From positions 7,803 through 71,802 of the forward strand of contig CAZQHK010000023.1 in assembly GCA_964593455.1 (NCBI GenBank): a stretch of DNA of 64,000 nucleotides. Reading direction: 5' to 3'. The position numbers and the translations under genes were made by a program. Below are positions 26,312 to 34,200 of this stretch, one piece after another (positions within the stretch are counted from its first letter, which is position 1; each line of letters opens with the position of its first letter). This stretch comes from CAZQHK01 sp964593455. Its GTDB lineage: Bacteria; Muiribacteriota; CAYSPT01. The notes beneath the pieces were generated by a model, which saw only the letters and a list, made by a program, of their open reading frames with translations, was not told the origin of the DNA and made no database searches.

Positions 26312-27755
26312 TTGGCGTCAGTGACGGTATCATCTTCAACGTCTCGGCAATTCTTCCCACTACTTTTTCCTGTCCGAGGTAGTGACAGGTTTCGAATAAC
26401 CCGGGACCAATCTTCTTACCGGTCACAGCCGCTCGCAGTGGATGGATGAGTTTACCGGCGCCAATATCAAAGTGCCCGGCCAAATCTCTAATAGCAGACT
26501 CAATGTTCTCGATAGAAAAGTCGGCCAGTTTGGCCAAACTGTTTTTTAGGGCTGTCAGATACTCGGTTACATTAGTTTTTCTAAGCACTTTCAACGACTT
26601 CTCATCGTACTCGATAGTGTCTTTGAAGAAAAAATCTGTATAGAGGATGGTATCAGGCAGGAGTTTCAGGCGGTCTTTGCAAATTGATACGATCCCTTTA
26701 AGCCATTCAAAATCTGGTTCATTGTCCTCATGTATAAGCCCGACCTGCTTAAGGAACGGAATTATGCGCCGGGTGCGTTCGTCCAGGGACAACAGAAGGA
26801 TGTGCTTGGTGTTCATCGAGGTAAGATTCTCTTCATCGAATACCGACGGTGAGCGCCTGATACGATCCAGAGTGAAACAAGAAATCAATTCTTCCTCATT
26901 GAAATACGTGGTTTCTCCATCCAGCGACCAGCCCAGCAAAACCAGATAATTGATCATAGCTTCCCGAATAAATCCCTGATTTTGGTATTCCAGGACACTC
27001 AGGGCGCCGTGTCGTTTTGATAATTTTTGCTTATCCGGACCGAGTATCATCGGCAAATGTGCAAAAACAGGCAGTTTTACACCCAGGGCTTGATATATAA
27101 GCACTTGCTTGGGAGTGTTGGAAATGTGATCGTCTCCCCTGATGATGTGAGTAATTTTCATGTCGATGTCGTCCACTACTACCGCAAAATTGTAGAGCGG
27201 CTGGCCATCGGATTTGAGAATGACAAAATCATCCAACTCGTTGTTGTCAAATTCCTTTTGCCCCCAGACGACATCATTAAAAACAGTGGTTCCTTCAGGT
27301 ATGTAGAACCGGAGAACGTAGCGCTCACCTGAATCAATGCGCCGCTGCGCTTCTTCCGGTGAAATATCTGTGCACAGGCGGTCGTATTTGTAGGCGTGAT
27401 CGGGATCTTCAGTTTCTTCTCGCCGTTTCGCCAGTTCCTCGGGGGTGCAGAAGCAGGGATAAGCCTGGCTTCTTTCTAGTAATTTTCCGGCTATCTCTTT
27501 ATAGCGGTGAAATCGCTGTGTTTGAAACCACGGCTCTTCGTCCCACGTTAAGCCCAGCCATTTCAGGCTTTCAAGTATATTACGTGTGTATTCGGAACGT
27601 GAACGAGCCTGGTCGGTATCCTCGATCCTGAGTAGAAATTTTCCGGAAACCGAGCGGGCGTACAGCCAGTTGAAAAGGGCCGTCCTGGTCGCTCCCAGGT
27701 GCAGGTTTCCGGTGGGAGACGGTGCAAACCGTACTTTTACCGGTGAAGATGACAT
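26277..27755 (-). CDS. gltX: Glutamate--tRNA ligase
   Basis: Charges tRNA-Glu. The 492 residues match the bacterial class I enzyme: HIGH-like PSPTGNLHLG (residues 12-21), IEDTD near 45, a CFC...C cluster near residue 101, RGDDHISNTPKQ near 206, and KMSKS-like KLSKR (244-248). It lies downstream of tRNA-Gln and tRNA-Glu on the same strand, 56 bp after the tRNA-Glu gene, so it may share their promoter. glnS is also present at 48233, so tRNA-Gln need not be charged by this enzyme. The C-terminal 11 or so codons overlap lysS antisense. Confidence 0.96.
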   Translation of the reverse strand: MSSSPVKVRFAPSPTGNLHLGATRTALFNWLYARSVSGKFLLRIEDTDQARSRSEYTRNILESLKWLGLTWDEEPWFQTQRFHRYKEIAGKLLERSQAYPCFCTPEELAKRREETEDPDHAYKYDRLCTDISPEEAQRRIDSGERYVLRFYIPEGTTVFNDVVWGQKEFDNNELDDFVILKSDGQPLYNFAVVVDDIDMKITHIIRGDDHISNTPKQVLIYQALGVKLPVFAHLPMILGPDKQKLSKRHGALSVLEYQNQGFIREAMINYLVLLGWSLDGETTYFNEEELISCFTLDRIRRSPSVFDEENLTSMNTKHILLLSLDERTRRIIPFLKQVGLIHEDNEPDFEWLKGIVSICKDRLKLLPDTILYTDFFFKDTIEYDEKSLKVLRKTNVTEYLTALKNSLAKLADFSIENIESAIRDLAGHFDIGAGKLIHPLRAAVTGKKIGPGLFETCHYLGQEKVVGRIAETLKMIPSLTPTTAPVSKPETV

Positions 27756-27811
27756 GGTTGTTTTCCTCCGTCAGTAAGTCCGTAAATAATTAAAGGAAGC
27801 CAGGCTTTGTA

Positions 27812-27886
27812 TAGCGGTAAGGGGATTTGAACCCCTGTCTCCGCCTTGAGAGGGCGACATCCTGAACCAGGCTAGACGATACCGCC
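27812..27886 (-). tRNA. tRNA-Glu (anticodon CTC)
   Basis: Cloverleaf read on the minus strand: acceptor GGCGGTA pairs with TACCGCT (G-U at 1-72), anticodon loop CTCTCAA gives CTC, and the T-arm is AGGGGTTCAAATCCCCT. The discriminator is A and CCA is not encoded. It lies between tRNA-Gln and gltX. Confidence 0.93.
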
Positions 27887-27948
27887 ACGATGGCTCTTGC
27901 TGCACAAAGCTCGGCTTCCCTCAAGATGAATAACACATCAATTCGGTA

Positions 27949-28019
27949 CTGGGATGGGAGGATTCGAACCTCCGTCGGCGGATCCAGAGTCCGCTGTCCT
28001 GCCGCTAGACGACATCCCA
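27949..28019 (-). tRNA. tRNA-Gln (anticodon CTG)
   Basis: Cloverleaf on the minus strand: acceptor TGGGATG pairs with CATCCCA (U1-A72, typical for tRNA-Gln), anticodon loop CTCTGGA gives CTG, and the T-arm is GGAGGTTCGAATCCTCC. The discriminator is G and CCA is not encoded. It is the first gene after the strong minus-strand promoter at 28031-28060. Confidence 0.93.
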
Positions 28020-28030
28020 GTGGACTAATG

Positions 28031-28060
28031 ATAATAACACAGGACAATGTGAAATGTCAA
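28031..28060 (-). promoter_or_regulatory. Strong predicted promoter for tRNA-Gln, tRNA-Glu and gltX
   Basis: On the minus strand, a consensus TTGACA (28060-28055), 18 bp spacer, TATTAT (28036-28031) preceded by TGT (extended -10). The predicted start near 28024 is only about five bases before the mature tRNA-Gln 5' end. Confidence 0.72.
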
Positions 28061-28090
28061 CTTCGTTTTCAATGATAGCGCGCTTAACAG

Positions 28091-28966
28091 CTATTCTTGA
28101 TGGGAATCCGGTTCTTTAAATGTTGTTTCAGTGGAAATGGTTAATATCATCAGATCGTGAACCAGCGTATCTCTGGCGAGATTGTGCATTAACACACGGT
28201 TGTAACTCATCTGGGCGGCGTTTTTCAGGAACAAACCGATGAAGATCAGCCACAGTCCGCCGATCAATCCATTTTGGAAAAACCGTGGAAGAAGTATCTG
28301 AGAAAGTCCGGTGAGGTTTAAAATGCCGGTAACCATGAGAAAATAAGCAAACCCTTTGCCCAGGTTAGTGGCGATGCGGGTTGCTTTAAGGAGATTCCTG
28401 GTCCAGATCCAGATCAAGGCCCGCAGCAGACGTCCTCCGTCAAGCGGGAAGGCCGGAATCAGGTTGAAGACAGCCAGAGTTATGTTCAAACCGGCGAGGA
28501 CTTTGAAGATTACGAGTCCCATAACTGCAGTCTGCTGGAATGAAGCAGGTGGTTGGAGAATGTATATGAGAAGTTGTAATCCGATGAATACGCCGGCTAA
28601 AATGAGGCTGAAAAAGGGTCCGGCAATGGCCACTTTGAGCTCGGTGCCAGGAGTATCCGGTTCCTTGCTGATATCGGCCACTCCCCCAAATATAAACAGA
28701 GTGATCTTTCGTACAATCAGTCCATTTCTTCGGGCCATCAGCGAGTGGGCGAGTTCGTGAAGCAGTACGGAAGAAAACAAAAGAAAGGCTGCTATCGTTC
28801 CCATGATCCAGTATTGTAAGATGGAAAACCCCTGGTAATGTGCAGGAAGAATCTGATCGGACAGTGTCCAGGTGAAGAGAAAAAACACGATGAACCATGT
28901 GTAATCTATGGTTATACGGATGCCAAAGCATTTTAATAGGCCGATTTCACGTCCGACCACACCCAT
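28091..28966 (-). CDS. Site-2 protease-like membrane metallopeptidase (M50)
   Basis: An intramembrane zinc protease of 291 residues with about six hydrophobic segments. The catalytic HELAH (H70, E71, H74) sits in the second helix and the third zinc ligand is in NLIPAFPLDGGR (about residues 166-177). It lacks PDZ and CBS domains, so it resembles the short S2P-like group rather than RseP. The substrate is unknown; such enzymes cleave membrane-bound anti-sigma factors or signal peptides. It is 111 bp downstream of the BamA-like gene on the same strand. Confidence 0.9.
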   Translation of the reverse strand: MGVVGREIGLLKCFGIRITIDYTWFIVFFLFTWTLSDQILPAHYQGFSILQYWIMGTIAAFLLFSSVLLHELAHSLMARRNGLIVRKITLFIFGGVADISKEPDTPGTELKVAIAGPFFSLILAGVFIGLQLLIYILQPPASFQQTAVMGLVIFKVLAGLNITLAVFNLIPAFPLDGGRLLRALIWIWTRNLLKATRIATNLGKGFAYFLMVTGILNLTGLSQILLPRFFQNGLIGGLWLIFIGLFLKNAAQMSYNRVLMHNLARDTLVHDLMILTISTETTFKEPDSHQE

Positions 28967-29077
28967 TGCCTACATTTTTCTGTCAACTTGTATATACAAC
29001 CCAGCACATCTTTTCAGATCAGGATAGAACATCCTGGTTCCTGCTTTTTCCAAGCCGGAACTCGCGAAATATAAGGG

Positions 29078-30796
29078 TTAGAACAGGGTTCCCATACTGA
29101 AATGTGAACGGCTGTCTCGGTCACCCTCGGGAATGCCATAATCAAGCCGGATGGTCCCGATGGGAGAATGGAACATTATGCCCAATCCGTAGGATGTTTT
29201 TATATTGGTGTTTCCCCGCCCATACAAGCCCCAGGAATCGCCTATATCGTAAAATAGGGCTACAGCCAGCTTTTCGTCCAGAGGATACCGTATCTCGAGG
29301 TTGGCCAGGAGCATCTTGCTTCCCAGGAACTCGCGGTATTCATATCCCCTTAGGGTGTACCCGCCACCTACGGAATATTGATCGTAATAAGGAATCTCAC
29401 CTTCCGTGACATTGGCAAACCCATAGATAAACCGGTTGGCGGAAACGAGCCGGTCGGTTAGCTTGTAGTAACGTTGAACGGTTCCGGTATATTTTGTAAA
29501 ATGGTTCTTTCCTTTCAGAAACCCGCCCGTTGTTTGCAGGGAAAAACTGTCACGCCGGCCGGCCGCCGGAGCAAGATAATTGTCCCGGGTGTCTTTGGTA
29601 ATCGTCAGACCCAGCGTCTGCTGTTTCCCCCCCAGATCGTTGCTGGGTGGAGGATAGTTAGCCAGTGGGCTGATGGCAACGTCTTCATTGGTGAATTTGA
29701 TAGTCGTGATAGTGTTTTGCCCCGTGGGTTTGCCGAAGGTGATGGCCGCCCCTTTTCGTTTTTCGTCGTAAACGCTGGTGACCGCCCGGTTCTTGAACTC
29801 CTCCCGCTCTATCTTGGTAGAGAAAAGGTCGATACCAAATGACAGGTCGCCCTTGAACCAGGGATCGTAAAAACTCGCTTCATAGTTTGTCACTCCACCG
29901 GTTTCCAGTTTTAAACGAACTTTCTGCCCTTTTCCTTTCAGGTTGTTTTCCGTAGCTTCGACGAATCCGACAAAACCGTGGGCGGAACTGTACCCGCCGC
30001 CCAGGGTCGCCATTCCGGTCTTCTGCTCTTCGACCTCGATGGTAAGAACCACCCCGCCCGGTTTTTTGCCAGGAGTATATTGAGGTTTGACACTTTTAAA
30101 GAAACTGAGATTGAAAATTTTCTGAAGACTGCGCATAACCTTTTCACTGTCGAAGGTTTCGCCGGGTTTGCAGATCAATTGTTTGCGAATGACCTTTTCT
30201 CTGGTTTTCGTGTTCCCCTTGATGATGATATCTTCCAGTACCGATTCGATGATCTGTATTACCAGGAATTCTCCTGCTTCCTGGACATCATAGTCTCTGA
30301 CGCCGCTGAACAGGTGACCTTTGTCGGCGTAAAGTTTACTGATGCGTTTACCGTCTTCGTTTAAGATGGGAATATTGAAAATATGATCGATCTTGCTCTC
30401 CATGACGGCCATGATTTCCGCGTCGGTGAAGAGTGTATTACCTTCTATTTGGATTCCCCGAACAATGGCGTTTTCAACGACTTCAAAGACAATTTTTTTC
30501 CCGCGGTCGATATCAAGCACTTCGGCCCCGACGTCTGAGAAATATCCCAGGGAATAGATGTTATTGACGTTCTCCTGAATCTTGTCGGGTTGCACTTTTC
30601 TCCCTATTTTAGTAGTGATTGCCTGAAGGATTATCTCTTTTTCTATCAGTTCATTTCCCTTGATATCAACCTCCAGGATAATGTTGCTGGTATAAGCTTG
30701 AGCTTGAGGGGGGTAGCCCCCTAGGGCAGTAATAATTATCATTGTCATTAAGAAAGCCTGCCGGCAAATCTGTAATGATGGTTTTTGAATCCACAT
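29078..30796 (-). CDS. bamA: BamA/Omp85 family outer-membrane assembly protein
   Basis: A 572-residue outer-membrane protein. It has a signal peptide (about 1-36, ending AQA), three POTRA domains (about 38-110, 111-185, 186-265; the third with IIIKGNTKTREKVIRKQL and FNLSFFKSV) and a C-terminal 16-strand barrel with YSVGGGYTLRGYE and the final GMGTLF-type strand ending in Phe. Family role: folding and insertion of outer-membrane proteins. E. coli BamA has five POTRAs and about 810 residues, so this is a short version; a TamA-like relative is possible. ATG 30796 has GGAGGT 8 nt upstream. It is direct evidence for a diderm envelope. Confidence 0.85.
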   Translation of the reverse strand: MWIQKPSLQICRQAFLMTMIIITALGGYPPQAQAYTSNIILEVDIKGNELIEKEIILQAITTKIGRKVQPDKIQENVNNIYSLGYFSDVGAEVLDIDRGKKIVFEVVENAIVRGIQIEGNTLFTDAEIMAVMESKIDHIFNIPILNEDGKRISKLYADKGHLFSGVRDYDVQEAGEFLVIQIIESVLEDIIIKGNTKTREKVIRKQLICKPGETFDSEKVMRSLQKIFNLSFFKSVKPQYTPGKKPGGVVLTIEVEEQKTGMATLGGGYSSAHGFVGFVEATENNLKGKGQKVRLKLETGGVTNYEASFYDPWFKGDLSFGIDLFSTKIEREEFKNRAVTSVYDEKRKGAAITFGKPTGQNTITTIKFTNEDVAISPLANYPPPSNDLGGKQQTLGLTITKDTRDNYLAPAAGRRDSFSLQTTGGFLKGKNHFTKYTGTVQRYYKLTDRLVSANRFIYGFANVTEGEIPYYDQYSVGGGYTLRGYEYREFLGSKMLLANLEIRYPLDEKLAVALFYDIGDSWGLYGRGNTNIKTSYGLGIMFHSPIGTIRLDYGIPEGDRDSRSHFSMGTLF

Positions 30797-31002
30797 GAAG
30801 TGTTCTACCTCCTATAGTGTACTAAACGTAAACGCAGTATCGCCCGCGATTTAGCGGCTCATGGCTTTCGTTCGCCGCATATTGTATCATGAATTCCTCC
30901 TAAGACTAACACTTACGAACTTCAATAAAATTGGATTTAAATATCCTTTTATTTATTTAAAAAAACCATCTTACTTTGCGAAAAGGTGTGTGATTTTCAT
31001 GG

Positions 31003-31095
31003 TGCATATTACAATGAGGATGGCTGACCGAGCGCAACGCAGTAGCTGTGGTCAGTTCCGAGCCGCAGCAGAATGCCTACTGCAGTTTTCGGGTT
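31003..31095 (-). repeat. Half copy (D) of the structured intergenic repeat
   Basis: The reverse complement of 31003-31095 matches the left arm of copy A (3260-3352) at 88 of 93 positions; all five differences are transitions. The match stops at the apical loop (TGTAATATGCA) and no right arm is found on the other side, so this copy is truncated exactly at the hairpin tip. It lies on the opposite strand relative to copy A. Confidence 0.85.
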
Positions 31096-31164
31096 AAGCA
31101 CACGGAATGGTGAACTAGGATTTTGCATCGGTCCAATCGTCCTCTGATTTGAGCCGTGCCTGTG

Positions 31165-31194
31165 TTGTCCGTGATTCGAACAGTGCGGTATAAT
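31165..31194 (+). promoter_or_regulatory. Predicted promoter of the large TPR gene
   Basis: TTGTCC at 31165-31170, 18 bp spacer, consensus TATAAT at 31189-31194. Start near 31201 would give a leader of only about 14 nt before ATG 31215. Confidence 0.55.
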
Positions 31195-31214
31195 GCCTGA
31201 CCGGGAGAGCCGTG

Positions 31215-34200
31215 ATGAAAACCTTTTCTCTTCGGGCAAAAAGTGCCTTTCTTATAATCACAGTTTTGATTGTTTCTTCAAACGTACCTGTTATCGGCGA
31301 GACCGATAGTGGGACGAACCGCTCGGAGTCCATTCCGGTCGGCAAAGCCTGGGAGATGTCTCGCTCTAACGAACATCGGGATGGTCTTAAAAGCAGTCTC
31401 GACCTTCTGGCCAGAATGCACATGGTCAGGGAAGAATGGGACCAGGCGGTTAGAGTCTGGACCAAACTGTTAACCGAGTTTCCCGATTTTAGGGATAAAG
31501 ATTTCGTTCTGCTTCAAATGGCAGTGTGCTACGAAGAACTTAAGCGGCCTGAAGAAGCGATTGATCTTCTTACCGAGTTACTGCATCAGGCCCCTGAAGG
31601 TCCGGTTTCACAGGAAGCAAGACTGAAGTTAGCTCATATGCTCAGCAGTCAAGTCACGTCTCCTGATGATTTGGAGAACATCTTCTTTAACGTGTTTTCC
31701 GATTTTTCTCCGTTTTCATTCCTTCCATCTGTGATAGCCAGGATAAATGCCAGCTGCAACCAGGATTTTATGGATTGTGATCGGGCATTACGGGTTCTTG
31801 ATGATCTGGTACGACTCTTTCCGAAGACCGAATCTGGCGCGCAGGCTCTTTTGCAGGCCGGAATTATTCTGGAGTACAATCTGTCCGATCCTGATCGCGC
31901 CCTGCGGCGATTCGAACGGATTCTCCAATGGTATGAATCGGGAGTTTGGGCCGGCCGGGCACGAGTGTTACTGGCCCTCCACTACTTGTTTTTTCAGGGG
32001 AGGGGAATGCCAAGAACGCAGCGAAAAGGTCTGGTGGCTTCTAAACCTGAACGGGCTTTTGCCTCTGAGTTGGAAACTCCCGGAAACAAAGAAATATCCC
32101 GGGCACAAAAACTCCTGGTGATGGTGGCCGAGAATGAAGAATTTCGCCGCCAGGATAAGGTATGGTATGCCTTTGGCCTGTGTGTTCTCGGTCATGTCCA
32201 GCAGTTTTTCTTGCATCTTCCTGAAAAGAGCATTCAAAGCTATGAACGCCTGGCTGAACTGGTTCCGTATTCAAAGTGGAGTGGACTGGCTCTCTTTCAG
32301 GCGGCGGTGGCCAGAGAGTTTCAAACTGATGGGTTGAAGGGGGCTCTTGAAGAATGGTTAGAACTTAAGCATCGAGCTGAGAAACTTCAAACTTCATTTA
32401 ACCGGCGGGAAACGGGAGCCTGGCTATCCTCTTCGGCCAACCTGGGAGTAAAGCGGCTGAAGTCGTTTCTCGCTTCAGGTAATCATCCGGAATATCTGTT
32501 TAGTGTCGCAGCCTGGCAGTTTTCCCGGGGGAATTATCAAGAGTCTGCCAAACGATATATGGAACTGGGTTTTCGATATCCTGAGAGCGGATTGGCTCCG
32601 GCCGCACTCTACGAAGGAGCTAATATTCATCTTTACGAATTGGAATTACCTAATAAAGGTTTCGAACTGCTGGAAAAAGTATATACCCGTTATCCCGAAT
32701 ATGAATATGCTCCCGAAGCAATCTTCCGCACTGCTGCCGTGAAAGAAAAAGATTTAAACTATGACCAAGCTCTGGATCTCTACCGTGAAATAAAGGACCG
32801 TTATCCGGCATCAACACAGGCCAGGCGGGCTGTGCTGAGAATGGCCGAAATCAATGAGGAAGTTCTGGAAAATCCCGGGAAGGCTATCGATTTGTACCGG
32901 GAAGCATTGAACATGTCAGTCACCGATGATCACATATCCGCCGGTGTGCGTCAAAAGCTGGCCCTTCTGTATGATCAGACACCGGGTATGGATAAACAAG
33001 CCAGGACGCTTCGTGAAGCGGCGGCAATATTCGGAGATTCCGGATTGAAGGACACAGCTTCCGATCCCCTTCTACCTTTGCTGGCCGAGATCGAGTCGTT
33101 CTACATCAAAAAGGTTATGGGAACCGATGATCCGATCAAACTTGATGGGTTTCTTAAGGAAGGTCTCGGTTTTTTTAGCGACACGGCCAGACTGGATACA
33201 TTGCGTGAGATCATCGTTTCAAAACTGAATTCGTCTTTAGATACTCCACAGGCTCCTGTCCTGTTGCTATGGGAAGGAAAAGTACTCACCCTACAGAGTT
33301 CTTATAATCTGGCGGCTGAGAGTTTGAAACGGGTAATTGAAGAGTATACGGCTGACGAGTATCTCTCGAGTGCCGCTGCACCATCTGCTCTGTATGAGTT
33401 GGCTGTGATGCGCTGGAAACACTCCGAAGCAGCTGAAGAGGCGCGGGCTCTTTTAAATTCCCTGGTGGAGACCTGGCCATCTTCGGCTAACATTCCCGCG
33501 GCCTCGGCCGCTCTTGTTGAGTTGGAAGCTCTGGATCGGTTGACAGTCATCGCGGGAAAATTGTCGGAAGAGGAAGAAAGCAAAAACGAAGAAGATAAAG
33601 AAGAGCCGTCACGTGAGGTACTGACGGGAGAAGCCCGATTGATGGAACGGATTGAGTTGTTGACAGAAGGTGCTGATATTTGCACCAATAGTCTTCGGAT
33701 GCCGGGTGCCGCCGTCGATTATCTTGCCCGGCTGGCGGTCATTGCTCCCTCTGCAGAGGAGCGGGCTTCAGCTGCTTTTCACTCTGCGTCACTGCAAGCT
33801 TCGCGGGGAGCTGTTGGAGCAGCTTTGGACGGGTACAACAAATTTATCAAGGAATTTCCAGCCGATGAACGGGTGGTCACGGCACAGGTGGAAAGAGGCC
33901 GGTTGATGGCCGATACCGGCCGGATTGAAGAAGCCAAAAATATTTTGACTGCTCTGCTTGAAAACGGAGCTTCCTCCATTGCCGCAAAGGCAGGTACACT
34001 TCTTTTGACGGTCGTGGAAACAAAGGGCTCCGTGCAGAACCAGGTTGACGTTCTCGGTACGCTTATCGAATCAGCAAGCGCCACGGAAGCGAGTAAAACA
34101 GATTACCGTTTGAAACTCGGGAAAATCCTTTTTAAGGAACTGAGACGACCCCTGGAGGCTATTCGAGTTCTAGATCGTGTCGAGGAAAAAAACACAGCGG

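Larger units (their letters stand above)
30797..31214. other. 418 bp divergent intergenic region between bamA and the large TPR gene
   Basis: Contains half of the structured repeat (31003-31095) and a promoter (31165-31194) for the TPR gene. The AT-rich part (30890-31000) has no clear gene. Small frames here overlap the repeat and are not supported. Confidence 0.55.

Noticed and set aside
28440..28931. 163-codon alternative frame over the M50 protease gene
   Set aside because: The M50 frame carries HELAH and the NPDG-type motif; the alternative has no motif and no SD.
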